The position numbers and the translations under genes are program-made. DNA of 64,000 nucleotides. Source: Sphingomonas sp. TREG-RG-20F-R18-01 (GTDB lineage Bacteria > Pseudomonadota > Alphaproteobacteria > Sphingomonadales > Sphingomonadaceae). Positions 9,060 through 18,420 of the stretch are shown piece by piece. The DNA lies in NCBI RefSeq assembly GCF_022662475.1, contig NZ_JAKNQQ010000002.1, positions 1 to 64,000 of the forward strand. Reading direction: 5' to 3'. A model generated the notes under the pieces. That model ran no database searches. It had not been told where the DNA came from and saw only the letters and a program-made list of their open reading frames with translations. Numbering within the stretch: the first letter of the stretch is position 1; every line of letters begins with the position of its first letter.

Positions 9060-9716
9060 ATGTCTTTCGATGTCGGCAACAAGATTGCTCCGCCCCGGTT
9101 CATCCTCTTCACCGTGCTGTTCGTAGCCGGTCTATTGCTCGCGATCCCGCCGCTCGGCTGGGGTCGCGGGACGATGGCGGCGTTCGACGTGGCGGGCACG
9201 GTGTTCCTGGTCGCGATCGCTCCGCTGCTCCGTCGCGGCGAGGCGACGCAGATGCGCAAGCAGGCGGCCGCCAACGACGCCAACCGCGCCGGGCTGCTGG
9301 TGCTGACCGGGCTGACGATGATCGTCATCCTGACCTCGGTGTTCAAGGAAACGCAGGGCAAGACGAACTTCACGGGCACGCTGCTGATCATCGGGACGCT
9401 GGTGGTGGCGTGGCTGTTCTCGAACACGATCTACGCGATGCACTATGCGCATCTGTTCTATTCCGACTGCGACGAAGACGGGAAGGACAGCGGCGGGATC
9501 GACTTTCCCAAATGCGACGAACCCGATTATTGGGATTTCCTGTATTTCAGCTTCACGCTCGGAATGACCTTCCAGACCTCCGACGTCGAAGTGTCGTCGC
9601 GGCGGGTGCGGCGTACCGTATTGGGCCAGTGCCTTGCCGCGTTCGTCTTCAACATCGGCGTTCTCGCCTTTACGATCAACGTGTTGGGCAGCAGCAGCAG
9701 CGGCGGGGGCGGGTGA
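9060..9716 (+). CDS. DUF1345 family integral membrane protein
   Basis: A 218-residue protein with five or six hydrophobic segments and the conserved YWDFLYFSFTLGMTFQTSDV stretch near residues 157-176, typical of DUF1345 proteins; these resemble a two-helix pore unit but have no established role. A polar loop at about 136-156 (SDCDEDGKDSGGIDFPKCDE) is acidic and contains two Cys. The protein ends in a Ser/Gly tail. The ATG at 9060 begins 44 bp after the TSUP stop, so the two may be cotranscribed. Confidence 0.8.
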   Translation: MSFDVGNKIAPPRFILFTVLFVAGLLLAIPPLGWGRGTMAAFDVAGTVFLVAIAPLLRRGEATQMRKQAAANDANRAGLLVLTGLTMIVILTSVFKETQGKTNFTGTLLIIGTLVVAWLFSNTIYAMHYAHLFYSDCDEDGKDSGGIDFPKCDEPDYWDFLYFSFTLGMTFQTSDVEVSSRRVRRTVLGQCLAAFVFNIGVLAFTINVLGSSSSGGGG

Positions 9717-9797
9717 CGGGCTGGACGTACGCCGCCTTGCCAGCTTAAGTCAGTGTAACAGCGTGTCTTCTTCTCCCCTTATCGGAAAGTCCCCTGC

Positions 9798-11705
9798 ATG
9801 ATCCGTCGCGTCGCGCTCACCGCCGTCTTGCTGTCCACCACCGCGCCGGTGCTGGCGGAGAATTCCAAGCCGCAACCGGTGCCGTTCGTCGACACGATCC
9901 CGGCCGCGCAGGACGTCCCCTTCCCCGGCACGATGACGCTCGACATCGACGCGACCGACACCGCGCGTGGCATCTTCACGACGCACGAGACGCTGACCGG
10001 CGTGCGCGCGGGGCAGATGGCGTTGCTCTTCCCGAAATGGCTGCCCGGCAACCATTCGCCGACCGGCCAGCTCGACAAGCTCGCCGGGCTGCACATCCGT
10101 GCGGGCGGCAAGGAGCTCGCGTGGACGCGCGATCCGGTCGACGTCTACGCCTATCACATCGACGTGCCCGCGGGCGTGAGCAAGCTCGACATCGACCTGC
10201 AATTCCTGTCGGCGACGAAGGAAGACCAGGGGTCGATCGTGATGACCCCCAACATGCTGCGGCTCCAGTGGAACTCGATGAGCCTGTATCCGGCGGGCTA
10301 TTTCACCCGGCAGATCCCGGTGAAGGCGACGGTCAGATATCCGGCCGGATTCACCGCCTCGTCGGGCCTGCCGTCCAGGGCGAGCGGCGCGACCTATTCG
10401 TACGAGAAGACCAATTATGAAGTGCTGGTCGATTCACCCGTCCTCGCCGGGCGCTATTACAAGCAATGGGCGCTGAGCCCGCGCGTCAACCTCGACGTCT
10501 ATGCCGACACCGCCGCCGAGCTCGCCGCGACCCCGGAGCAGATCGCCGCGCACCAGCGGCTCGTCGACCAGGCGGTCAAGCTCTACGGGTCGCAGCATTA
10601 CGACACCTATGAATTCCTGCTGTCGATCTCGGACCTGATGGGCGGGATCGGGCTCGAGCATCACCGCTCGTCGGAAGACGGCGTGAAGCTCGGCTATTTC
10701 ACCAAGTGGAACGACGGCCCGGGGCCGCGCAACCTGTTGCCGCACGAATATAATCACAGCTGGGACGGCAAGTTCCGCCGCGGAGCGGACCTGTGGACCC
10801 CCGATTATCGCACTCCGATGCGCGGCAGCCTGCTGTGGGTGTATGAAGGGCAGACGCAATTCTGGGGCTATGTGCTCCAGGCGCGGTCGGGAATCGTCTC
10901 GAAACAGGACACGCTGGACGGCTATGCGATGATCCTCGCCAGCCTCGACAACCGTCCTGCGCGCGACTGGCGCGACATGGTCGACACCACCAACGATCCC
11001 GTCATCTCGCAGCGTCGCCCCAAGGGCTGGCTGAGCTACCAGCGGTCGGAAGACTATTACAACGAGGGGCTGCTGGTGTGGATGGAGGTCGACTCGATCC
11101 TGCGCCGCCAGTCGGGCGGCAAGAAGTCGATCGACGATTTCGGCCGCGCGTTCTTCGGGTTGACCGATGGCGATTATGGCGAAGTCACCTACACGTTCGA
11201 CGATGTCGTCAAGACGCTCCAGGCGATCCAGCCGTACGACTGGGCCGGGTTGCTGACCAAGCGCCTGACCGAGACCGGCGCGCGCGCGCCGATCTCCGGG
11301 TTCGCGGCGAACGGCTACACGCTCGTCTATACCGACACCCCGACGCTGACCTTCAAGAACGGCGAGGCGACGCGCAAGACGACCGACCTGACCTATTCGA
11401 TCGGCACCTCGCTCAACAAGGACGGCGGCGTGACGGGCGTGGGCTGGGACAGCCCGGCGTTCAAGGCGGGCATCACCGTCGGCGACAGCATCGTCGCGGT
11501 CAACGGCACGACCTATTCGGACAGCGTACTGAAAGCCGCGATCACCGCCGCCAAGACCGGCAAGGCGCCGATCACGCTGCTCATCAAGGCGAACGACTCG
11601 ATCACGCCGGTCAATCTCGAGTATCACGGTGGGCTGCGCTATCCGCGGCTTGAGAAGAGTGGGACGGGCGAAGGCGGTCTGGATCGCCTGCTGATGCCCC
11701 GCTAA
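9798..11705 (+). CDS. M61 family aminopeptidase with C-terminal PDZ domain
   Basis: A 635-residue exported protein. Residues 1-20 form a signal peptide (RRVALTAVLLSTTAPVLA). An N-terminal beta domain (about 40-230) is followed by the zinc peptidase core with HEYNHSW (HExxH at 316-320) and the downstream Glu ligand in VYEGQTQFWG (near 349). A PDZ domain near 530-600 is recognised by VGWDSPAFKAGITVGDSIVAVNG. This matches the glycyl-aminopeptidase (M61) architecture, a periplasmic enzyme that trims N-terminal Gly or Ala. No operon partner; ppa follows with its own leader. Confidence 0.93.
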   Translation: MIRRVALTAVLLSTTAPVLAENSKPQPVPFVDTIPAAQDVPFPGTMTLDIDATDTARGIFTTHETLTGVRAGQMALLFPKWLPGNHSPTGQLDKLAGLHIRAGGKELAWTRDPVDVYAYHIDVPAGVSKLDIDLQFLSATKEDQGSIVMTPNMLRLQWNSMSLYPAGYFTRQIPVKATVRYPAGFTASSGLPSRASGATYSYEKTNYEVLVDSPVLAGRYYKQWALSPRVNLDVYADTAAELAATPEQIAAHQRLVDQAVKLYGSQHYDTYEFLLSISDLMGGIGLEHHRSSEDGVKLGYFTKWNDGPGPRNLLPHEYNHSWDGKFRRGADLWTPDYRTPMRGSLLWVYEGQTQFWGYVLQARSGIVSKQDTLDGYAMILASLDNRPARDWRDMVDTTNDPVISQRRPKGWLSYQRSEDYYNEGLLVWMEVDSILRRQSGGKKSIDDFGRAFFGLTDGDYGEVTYTFDDVVKTLQAIQPYDWAGLLTKRLTETGARAPISGFAANGYTLVYTDTPTLTFKNGEATRKTTDLTYSIGTSLNKDGGVTGVGWDSPAFKAGITVGDSIVAVNGTTYSDSVLKAAITAAKTGKAPITLLIKANDSITPVNLEYHGGLRYPRLEKSGTGEGGLDRLLMPR

Positions 11706-11763
11706 GGCAGACCGGCGTTTTTCCTTTCGTACTCATTCAAATCAAGCAGACAGGACGACCCAA

Positions 11764-12336
11764 ATGCGCATCGACATGATCCCGGTCGGGAAGAGCCCGC
11801 CCGACGACCTCAACGTCATCATCGAGGTTCCCACCGGCGGCGAGCCGGTCAAGTACGAGTTCGACAAGGCGAGCGGCGCGCTGTTCGTCGACCGTATCCT
11901 CCACACGCCGATGCGCTACCCGGCGAACTACGGCTTCGTGCCGCACACGCTGTCGCCCGATGGCGATCCGCTCGACGCGCTGGTCGTCGCGCGCTCGCCG
12001 TTCATCCCGGGCTGCGTCGTCCGTGCGCGGCCGATCGCGGTGCTCAACCTCGAGGACGAAGCCGGCGGCGACGAGAAGCTCGTATGCGTGCCGGTCGACT
12101 CGACCTTCCCTTATTATTCGAACGTCAACGAGCGTGGCGACATGCCCGAGATCGTGTTCGAGCAGATCGAGCATTTCTTCACCCACTATAAGGACCTGGA
12201 AAAGAAGAAGTGGGTTCGCGTCGGCAAGTGGGGCGACCGCGAGGAAGCGCGCAAGGTCGTGATCGAGGCGATCGAGCGGTATGAGCAAGCCAAGAAGGCC
12301 GGCGATCCGGCCCCGGGCATGGACGTCGACGCCTGA
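11764..12336 (+). CDS. ppa: Inorganic pyrophosphatase, family I
   Basis: A 190-residue cytosolic enzyme that hydrolyses PPi and drives biosynthetic reactions forward. The metal-binding signature DGDPLD is at residues 66-71, with the substrate-binding KYEFD (30-34) and RYPANYGFVP (51-60). Length is slightly above the usual 175, owing to a C-terminal tail PAPGMDVDA. CAGGACGACCCAA before the ATG provides the ribosome binding site. Monocistronic, followed by a hairpin repeat. Confidence 0.97.
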   Translation: MRIDMIPVGKSPPDDLNVIIEVPTGGEPVKYEFDKASGALFVDRILHTPMRYPANYGFVPHTLSPDGDPLDALVVARSPFIPGCVVRARPIAVLNLEDEAGGDEKLVCVPVDSTFPYYSNVNERGDMPEIVFEQIEHFFTHYKDLEKKKWVRVGKWGDREEARKVVIEAIERYEQAKKAGDPAPGMDVDA

Positions 12337-12431
12337 CACACGCGCCCGTGCGTGCGCGCACGGGCGATATCCCCGTCACCCCGGCGCAGGCGAAATCTTT
12401 GCGAACGTCGGGGTACGGACCTGCCATTTGC

Positions 12432-12525
12432 CGTTTTCCCGCGAAGGCGGGAATCCAGAGCCAAGCAAGACAACGGCCTACCGTTCTCGCAACTCCTGGA
12501 CTCCCGCCTCCGCGGGAGAACAGCT
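12432..12525. repeat. Intergenic inverted repeat (TCCCGC core)
   Basis: The arms TTCCCGCGAAGGCGGGAATCC (about 12435) and GGACTCCCGCCTCCGCGGGA (about 12498) pair with a few mismatches, in the convergent gap between ppa and the TfoX-like gene. The sequence is related to the hairpins at 1761-1843. Probably a transcript end shared by the two genes. Confidence 0.75.
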
Positions 12526-12563
12526 ACGGTTTTGCAGAGGCCATGCGCAGGCCGGGGTGACGG

Positions 12564-12920
12564 TCATTTCGCGGTTTTCTTCCGCTTCACCGGTGCCCGC
12601 ATTCCCGCCGCAACCCCGAGCAGCGCCCATTCGCGCAACGTATCGGCATCGTCGTACACATCGTCCGGTGCGCGGCGATAGTTCATCGTGCCCGTCCGCC
12701 CTTCCCCCATTTCGAAGCTGAAGCGCGCGCACCCGGCGGCATCCCAGGCCGCGTCGCTCGTCGCATCCGCCTTGAACCACAGCAGGTCATTGGCCACGAT
12801 CCCGAAGATCGTCCCGTCGAGATACAGCGTCGCGCCGCCCATCATCGCGCGCTTCGTCACGCCGCCGACCGGCGCGAGCGCCTCCTCGACCCAGGCGATC
12901 AGTCCCGGGTCGACCGCCAT
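12564..12920 (-). CDS. TfoX/Sxy N-terminal domain protein
   Basis: A 118-residue protein consisting only of the TfoX N-terminal domain: VTKRAMMGGATLYLDGTIFGIVANDLLWFKAD is the characteristic core. Full-length TfoX/Sxy activates competence genes with CRP, but stand-alone N-terminal domains like this one are common in alphaproteobacteria and have no proven link to competence. The ATG at 12920 overlaps the stop of the GNAT gene by one base (TGATG), so the two are translationally coupled. The C-terminus is basic (KRKKTAK). Confidence 0.85.
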   Translation of the reverse strand: MAVDPGLIAWVEEALAPVGGVTKRAMMGGATLYLDGTIFGIVANDLLWFKADATSDAAWDAAGCARFSFEMGEGRTGTMNYRRAPDDVYDDADTLREWALLGVAAGMRAPVKRKKTAK

Positions 12921-13399
12921 CAGGCCTTGTCCGCGAGCGTCGCGAGCGCGTCGCCGGTGACGCGGTACACCGTCCATTCCTCCATCGGCAGCGCGCCGAC
13001 CGAGCGGTAAAAGGCGATCGCCTTCTCGTTCCAGTCGAGCACCGACCATTCGAACCGCGTGCAGCCGCGCTCGACCGCCAGCGCGGCGAGATGCTTCAGC
13101 AACGCCTTGCCGACGCCGCTCCCGCGCGCCTCGGGGGTAACGTAGAGATCCTCGAGATACAGCCCGCGCCACCCGGTCCAGGTCGAGAAATTGTGGAAGA
13201 ACAGCGCCATCCCGACCGGCGTCCCGTCGAGCGACGCGATCGCCGCTTCCGCCGCGGGATGCGCGCCGAACAACGCGTCGTGGAGCAGCGGCTCGGTCGC
13301 GACGACCTTGTCGGCGGCGCGCTCGAATTCGGCGAGTTCGCGGACGAAATGCAGGATCAACGCGACATCGTCGGCGGTGGCGGGGCGGATTTCGATCAT
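12920..13399 (-). CDS. GNAT family N-acetyltransferase
   Basis: A 159-residue acetyl-CoA-dependent acetyltransferase. The acetyl-CoA loop is RGSGVGKALLKHLA near residues 94-107, preceded by LYLEDLYVTPEAR. The sequence resembles the diamine N-acetyltransferase (SAT-like) branch, with FELAEFE-type start and a WNEKAIAFYRSVGA C-terminal motif; the acceptor could be a polyamine or thialysine, which I cannot confirm. The start ATG at 13399 overlaps the EamA stop (ATGA) and the stop overlaps the TfoX gene, giving a three-gene coupled operon. Confidence 0.88.
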   Translation of the reverse strand: MIEIRPATADDVALILHFVRELAEFERAADKVVATEPLLHDALFGAHPAAEAAIASLDGTPVGMALFFHNFSTWTGWRGLYLEDLYVTPEARGSGVGKALLKHLAALAVERGCTRFEWSVLDWNEKAIAFYRSVGALPMEEWTVYRVTGDALATLADKA

Positions 13400-14289
13400 G
13401 CGGCGGCCTCGGTCTGGGGTGCGCGAGCGGCGGTGCCGCGGATCGCGAAAACGCACCCCGCGATGATCAGTGCCGCCCCCGCCACGGTATAGGCCGACAC
13501 CCGCTCGTCGAACACCCACCAGCCGAACATCCCCGCCCAGACGAACGCGGTATATTCGACCGGCGCGAGCACTTGCGCCTCGGCATGGCTGTACGCCCAC
13601 GCCAGCGCGATCGCGGAGATCGACCCGAGCACCGCCGCGCCGCCGATCGCGGAGAGCTGCGCCACGCTCGGGACCGCGGCGAACCACCACGCGCCGACGA
13701 GCAACAGCCCGGTGAGCACGATGCTGGTGAACAAGGCAACCTCGAGCGGATCGGCGACCTGCGCCTGTTGCCGCAGCAGGATCAGCGAGTAAGCGTAGAA
13801 GATCGACGCCGCGAAGATCGCGAGCGAGCCGAGCACATGCGCGGTCGAGGCATGCGCCTGCACCTCCCCCGCCGCGATCGCGAGCACGCCGAGGCTCGCG
13901 ATCACCGAACCGAGGATCGCCGCGCGCCGGATCGTCTCGCCGAGCAGGACGGCGGCGAAGAACAAGGCGATCAGCGGGGCAAGAAAGGTCAGCGCGACGC
14001 CCTGCGCCATCGGCACGCGCACCAGCCCCCAGAAGAACAGCAGCACCGAGATCCCGCCGGTCGCCCCGCGCAGCGCATGGAGTTTCAACGCCGCCCGCCC
14101 CGGGAAGGCCCGGCGCTTGAGCAGGAACACCGTACCGAGCAGCATGACCCCGACGAACGAGCGCCACAGCACCGCGCTATACGCGCCGCTGGTGATGCTG
14201 AGCCCCTTCATCAGGACGTCCATCGCCGAATAGGTCGCGATCCCCATCGCGGCGACGGAGAAAGCCAATGAGGAGGAAACAGGCCGCAT
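13396..14289 (-). CDS. EamA/DMT family transporter
   Basis: A 297-residue drug/metabolite transporter-type permease with ten predicted helices in two EamA repeats (about residues 5-140 and 150-285). WRSFVGVMLLG and PVEYTAFVWAGMFGWWVFDE are typical of the repeats. The start at 14289 (MRPVSSSLAFSVAAMG) gives a standard N-in first helix; an ATG at 14328 is possible but adds polar residues. First gene of the EamA-GNAT-TfoX unit. The substrate is unknown. Confidence 0.9.
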   Translation of the reverse strand: MRPVSSSLAFSVAAMGIATYSAMDVLMKGLSITSGAYSAVLWRSFVGVMLLGTVFLLKRRAFPGRAALKLHALRGATGGISVLLFFWGLVRVPMAQGVALTFLAPLIALFFAAVLLGETIRRAAILGSVIASLGVLAIAAGEVQAHASTAHVLGSLAIFAASIFYAYSLILLRQQAQVADPLEVALFTSIVLTGLLLVGAWWFAAVPSVAQLSAIGGAAVLGSISAIALAWAYSHAEAQVLAPVEYTAFVWAGMFGWWVFDERVSAYTVAGAALIIAGCVFAIRGTAARAPQTEAAA

Positions 14290-14342
14290 CGCTGCCCCAT
14301 AGCGAGGAGCGCCACCAACGTCACGCATGGCGCAGAAGCGGG

Positions 14343-14720
14343 CTACCGGATCATGCGGATATCGACTCCGATATCGAGGTCGACCCATGCGCGATCTGCA
14401 GAAACGACCGGCAGCGCGGAAGCAAGCGCGAGCGACAGGCACGCACGATCGGCAAACGAGTCATTCTTGCCGACCCGGGGCTTGAGATCGGCCGCCAGGC
14501 GCGCCTGATGCTGATCGAACGGAACGATGTCGATCTTCAGTTCGGTGAGTGTCGGCAGTACCGCGTCGCAGGTGCCCGTCCTGCGTGCGATCTTCTCAAG
14601 AATTTCGGTGAGATTGACCGTGGAGAGCCGTGCGCCACGTGCCGAGGCGGTCGCCACGTCCGCGCCACGTTCCCCAAAGAGGATCGCAAGGACCGCGGAC
14701 GCATCCATAACCACGCTCAT
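14343..14720 (-). CDS. vapC: PIN domain toxin (VapC type)
   Basis: A 125-residue PIN-domain ribonuclease. The acidic metal-binding residues are visible at D6 (VMDASAV), E39 (NLTEI), D91 (ADRACL) and D109 (SADRAW). VapC toxins usually cleave tRNA or rRNA when released from the antitoxin. The ATG at 14720 overlaps the stop of the upstream AbrB-type antitoxin by four bases (ATGA), the usual coupled antitoxin-first order. A longer upstream reading to 14744 is inside the antitoxin. Confidence 0.92.
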   Translation of the reverse strand: MSVVMDASAVLAILFGERGADVATASARGARLSTVNLTEILEKIARRTGTCDAVLPTLTELKIDIVPFDQHQARLAADLKPRVGKNDSFADRACLSLALASALPVVSADRAWVDLDIGVDIRMIR

Positions 14721-15013
14721 TGCGCCGGATGCGACCGCAGCCATTCTTCGAGGTCGGCCTCTTCGCGTGCGGCTTCCGCCCGCCGTTCCGCGAGTAGTTC
14801 ATCGACCATGCTGCCGCTATAGTCGGGCGGCAGCATCGCGCGAAACGTACGCTGCACCTCTTTGACGATCTGCGCGTAGGTCTTGACGATCAAGCCGCCA
14901 TCCTCCGCCCGTTCGATCACCAGCGAGTCGCCTTCCTTGATTCCCAATTCTGTAAGGAGTTCCGGAGGGATGGCGATCGTACCGCCAGCGATTACTTTGG
15001 CATGGTAGGTCAT
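14717..15013 (-). CDS. AbrB/MazE-fold antitoxin
   Basis: A 98-residue protein with an N-terminal swapped-hairpin AbrB/SpoVT domain (about residues 3-47: GGTIAIPPELLTELGIKEGDSLVIE) that binds its own promoter, and a C-terminal charged helical tail (LLAERRAEAAREEADLEEWL) suited to wrap the PIN toxin. The ATG at 15013 is preceded by GGAGGACCCACC, a strong ribosome binding site. It forms a type II toxin-antitoxin module with the following vapC. Confidence 0.9.
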   Translation of the reverse strand: MTYHAKVIAGGTIAIPPELLTELGIKEGDSLVIERAEDGGLIVKTYAQIVKEVQRTFRAMLPPDYSGSMVDELLAERRAEAAREEADLEEWLRSHPAQ

Positions 15014-15049
15014 GGTGGGTCCTCCAGGACCCACCAGATACCACAGGAC

Positions 15050-16192
15050 CTATTCCGCCGCCACGGGCACCGGCACCGCCGCCGCCAGCGCCGCGTCGTG
15101 CGCCTCGATCGCCGCGGCCTTGTCTTCGACCAGCTTGACGATGTGCTCGAGCATGTCCTCGCTGTTGACCGTGTGATCGGTCACGCCCGACAGATACACC
15201 ATGTGCTTGCCGTTGCCGCCACCGGTCAGCCCGATGTCGGTCTCGCGCGCTTCACCCGGACCGTTGACGACGCATCCGAGCACCGACAGCGACATCGGCG
15301 TGCGGATATGCTGGAGCCGCTCCTCGAGCGCCTGCACGGTGCGGATCACGTCAAACCCCTGCCGCGCGCACGACGGGCACGACACGACGCGCACACCGCG
15401 GTTGCGGATGCCGAGCGCCTTCAAAATCTCGAACCCGACACGCACTTCGTCCTCGGGCTCGGCCGAGAGCGAGACGCGGATCGTGTCGCCGATCCCGGCC
15501 CACAGCAGCGAGCCGATTCCGATCGACGACTTGACCGTCCCGCCGACGAACCCGCCCGCCTCGGTGATGCCGAGATGCAGCGGGCAATCGACCTGCTCCG
15601 CCAGCTGGTGATAGGCCGCGACCGCGAGGAAGAAGTCGGACGCCTTCACCGCGACCTTGAACTCGTGGAAATCATGGTCCTGCAGGATCTTGATGTGATC
15701 CATCGCGGATTCGACCAGCGCATCCGGGCACGGCTCGCCGTACTTCTCGAGCAGATGCTTCTCGAGCGAACCGCCGTTGACGCCGATCCGGATCGCGCAG
15801 CCGTTCGACTTGGCCGCATCGATCACTTCGCGGACGCGCGACGCCGAGCCGATGTTGCCCGGGTTGATCCGCAGGCACGCCGCGCCAGCGTCCGCTGCTT
15901 CGAGCGCGCGCTTATAATGGAAATGGATGTCCGCGATGATCGGCACGCGGCTCGCGCGGACGATCTGCTTCAACGCGGCGGTGCTCTCGACGTCGGGGCA
16001 GGAGACGCGGATCAGATCGACGCCGGCGTCCTCGCAGCGGCGGATCTGGTCGATCGTCGCGCGCGGATCGCTGGTCGGGGTGTTGGTCATCGTCTGGACG
16101 GTGACCGGCGCGTCGCCGCCCACCGGCACGTTGCCGACCATGATCTGGCGGGACTGACGGCGCATGATATCGCGCCACGGACGTAGGGACAT
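15050..16192 (-). CDS. ispG: 4-hydroxy-3-methylbut-2-en-1-yl diphosphate synthase
   Basis: A 380-residue enzyme of the MEP isoprenoid pathway, converting MEcPP to HMBPP. The [4Fe-4S] ligands are C272 and C275 (SCPSCAR) and C307 (GCVVNGPGE), with the conserved Glu at 314. The N-terminal TIM barrel carries VTVQTMTNT and RINPGNIG. The length is that of the two-domain bacterial form. It reads in the same direction as the toxin-antitoxin genes but has its own role; the 36-bp gap shows no terminator. Confidence 0.97.
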   Translation of the reverse strand: MSLRPWRDIMRRQSRQIMVGNVPVGGDAPVTVQTMTNTPTSDPRATIDQIRRCEDAGVDLIRVSCPDVESTAALKQIVRASRVPIIADIHFHYKRALEAADAGAACLRINPGNIGSASRVREVIDAAKSNGCAIRIGVNGGSLEKHLLEKYGEPCPDALVESAMDHIKILQDHDFHEFKVAVKASDFFLAVAAYHQLAEQVDCPLHLGITEAGGFVGGTVKSSIGIGSLLWAGIGDTIRVSLSAEPEDEVRVGFEILKALGIRNRGVRVVSCPSCARQGFDVIRTVQALEERLQHIRTPMSLSVLGCVVNGPGEARETDIGLTGGGNGKHMVYLSGVTDHTVNSEDMLEHIVKLVEDKAAAIEAHDAALAAAVPVPVAAE

Positions 16193-16324
16193 GGGGGGAA
16201 TTTCCTTCGCTGCGGGGCCGATATAGCGTCTCGATCGCCGAACGGGAACCTTTTGCCGCGCGAAAGCGTGGGCGCTCGCCCGGTCGCGCTGGCCAAAGCG
16301 CGATCATCGGCTAAGGGAAGCGCG

Positions 16325-17467
16325 ATGGAACGGCATTATGGTCTGGACTGGCTGCGAATCGGCGCGTTCGGCCTGCTCATCTTCTACCATATCGGCATGG
16401 TGTTCGTCCCCTGGGGCTATCACGCAAAGACCGCGCACACGATTCCCTGGGTGGTGATCCCGATGCTCGCGCTCAACAGCTGGCGGTTGCTGCTGCTGTT
16501 CGTCGTTTCGGGCTATGCCAGCCGCGCACTGCTCGCACGCGGGCACGGCGCGGGGCGGTTCGCCCGCAACCGGACGTGGCGGCTGCTCCTCCCGTTGCTG
16601 TTCGGCGTGCTGGTCGTCGTGCCGATCCAGCCGTGGATCGAGCTGACCACGCAGCGCGGTTACGCCCATGATTTCGGCTATTTCCTGCTCCACGACTATT
16701 TCCGCTTCGCGCGCGTGCGCGGGCTGCCGCTGCCGACGTGGCAGCATCTGTGGTTCGTCGGCTACCTCTGGCTGTACACGATGCTGCTGGTGGTGGGGGT
16801 CGCGCTGGTCGGGCGGCGGAGCCTGCAGCCAGCGTTCGACCGGGTGTTCGGGTCGGTGCTGGTGTGGCTGCTGCCGATGGCGTGGCTCGTGCTGGTCAGC
16901 GCGTGGCTGTTCCCGGGGATCGGACCGACCAACGACCTCGTCCGCGACAGCGTGTCGCACGCGCAATATCTCCCCGGCTTCCTGTTCGGCTTCGCGCTCG
17001 CGGGCTCGCCCGCGGCACTCGCGGCGATCCATCGCTGGTGGCTCGCGGCGCTGATCGTGGCAGTCGCGAGCTACGCGGTCGCCGCCGCGATCGAGCTGCG
17101 CTGGCCCGGCGGACGTATGCCCGGCTGGCCCTATGGCACGCTGTTCGCGGTGTCGCGCGCGGTACAGGGGTGGAGCACGGTCATCGCGCTGATCGCGCTG
17201 GCCGATCGCTACCTCAATTTCGACCGGCGCTGGCGGCGGACGCTGACCGAGGCGGTGTTCCCCTTCTACATCATCCACCAGACGATCATCGTCGGAGTCG
17301 AGGGCGCGCTGCTGCCGTTCGGCCTGTCGCCGCTTGCCGAATTCGCGCTACTGGTCGTCGCGACGATCGGTGGTTGCTGGCTGTTTTACCTGATCGGGCG
17401 CGAGATCGGCTGGCTGCGGCCGCTGATCGGGCTGCGCCCCTTCCCGCACAAGGAACATACGACATGA
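16325..17467 (+). CDS. Acyltransferase family 3 membrane protein
   Basis: A 380-residue integral membrane protein with about ten helices and the acyltransferase_3 N-terminus (GLDWLRIGAFGLLIFYHIGM), with an early HxGMVF histidine as in this family. Members O-acylate sugars, glucans, lipids or antibiotics at the membrane. The C-terminal YIIHQTIIVGVE stretch is also typical (the OpgC/MdoC-like branch). ATG 16325 follows AAGGGAAGCGCG. The stop overlaps the next gene (ATGA), so it is cotranscribed with the isoaspartyl peptidase. The acceptor is unknown. Confidence 0.85.
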   Translation: MERHYGLDWLRIGAFGLLIFYHIGMVFVPWGYHAKTAHTIPWVVIPMLALNSWRLLLLFVVSGYASRALLARGHGAGRFARNRTWRLLLPLLFGVLVVVPIQPWIELTTQRGYAHDFGYFLLHDYFRFARVRGLPLPTWQHLWFVGYLWLYTMLLVVGVALVGRRSLQPAFDRVFGSVLVWLLPMAWLVLVSAWLFPGIGPTNDLVRDSVSHAQYLPGFLFGFALAGSPAALAAIHRWWLAALIVAVASYAVAAAIELRWPGGRMPGWPYGTLFAVSRAVQGWSTVIALIALADRYLNFDRRWRRTLTEAVFPFYIIHQTIIVGVEGALLPFGLSPLAEFALLVVATIGGCWLFYLIGREIGWLRPLIGLRPFPHKEHTT

Positions 17468-18375
17468 GCTGGACCCTGATGCTCCACGGCGGTGCCGGGC
17501 AAATGACGCGCGATACGCTGACGCCCGAGCAGGTCGCGGGGGCCGAGGCCGCTCTGGGGCGTGCGCTCGATGCCGGCGCGGCAGTGCTCGCGGGCGACGG
17601 CAGCGCGCTGGATGCGGTCGAGGCGGCGGTGCGCGTGCTCGAGGACGATCCGCACTTCAATTCGGGGCGCGGGGCCGCGCTGACGCACGACGGAATCGCC
17701 GAACTCGACGCCGCGATCATGGACGGGCGCGACCGGGGCGCCGGGTCGGTCGCGGGCGTCACTGCGACGCGCAATCCCGTCTCGCTCGCGCGCGCAGTGA
17801 TGGAGCACAGTCCGCACGTCCTTCTCAGCGGCGAAGGCGCGGATACTTTCGCGCGCGAGCAAGGCTGCGAACCCGCGACGCAGGACTGGCTCGTCCTCCC
17901 CGAACGCCGCGCGCAATTGGAGGAAATGCTCGCGGGCGGCGGCAAGTTCGACGTCGACATGAAATACGGCACCGTCGGTGCAGTCGCGTGCGATTCGCAC
18001 GGCCATGTGGCCGCCGCCACCTCGACCGGCGGCGTGACCGGCAAACGCTGGGGCCGGATCGGCGATTCCCCGCTGATCGGCGCGGGCACCTATGCCGACG
18101 ATCGCGCGGGCGCGATTTCGTGCACTGGCTCGGGCGAATTCTTCATCCGCGTCGGCGTCGCGCACGAAATCTGCGCGCGCGCGCGAATCGGCGGGGAGCC
18201 GGTGGCCGACGCGGCAAAGGCGGTGCTCGACGAAGTCCGCGCGATGGGCGGCACCGGCGGCGTGATCGTCGCCGCGCCGGATGGCACCGCGGCATGGCAT
18301 TTCACCACCCCCGGCATGTACCGGGCGCGGCTTTCGTCCGAGGGCGGGCGCGAGATCGGGGTGTTCGCGGACTGA
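17464..18375 (+). CDS. Isoaspartyl peptidase/L-asparaginase (Ntn hydrolase)
   Basis: A 303-residue type 2 asparaginase. The autocleavage site is G-T at 169-170 (KYGTVGAVACD), making T170 the N-terminal nucleophile of the small chain; HGGAG near residue 8 and STGGVTGKRWGRIGDSPLIGAG complete the family pattern. It removes isoaspartyl dipeptides and hydrolyses L-asparagine, probably in the cytosol because no signal peptide is visible. The start overlaps the acyltransferase stop by four bases. Confidence 0.94.
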   Translation: MSWTLMLHGGAGQMTRDTLTPEQVAGAEAALGRALDAGAAVLAGDGSALDAVEAAVRVLEDDPHFNSGRGAALTHDGIAELDAAIMDGRDRGAGSVAGVTATRNPVSLARAVMEHSPHVLLSGEGADTFAREQGCEPATQDWLVLPERRAQLEEMLAGGGKFDVDMKYGTVGAVACDSHGHVAAATSTGGVTGKRWGRIGDSPLIGAGTYADDRAGAISCTGSGEFFIRVGVAHEICARARIGGEPVADAAKAVLDEVRAMGGTGGVIVAAPDGTAAWHFTTPGMYRARLSSEGGREIGVFAD

Positions 18376-18420
18376 CACACACAGTGGCGCGCCCTCCGCC
18401 AAGGCGCTACAGCGCGCGCC

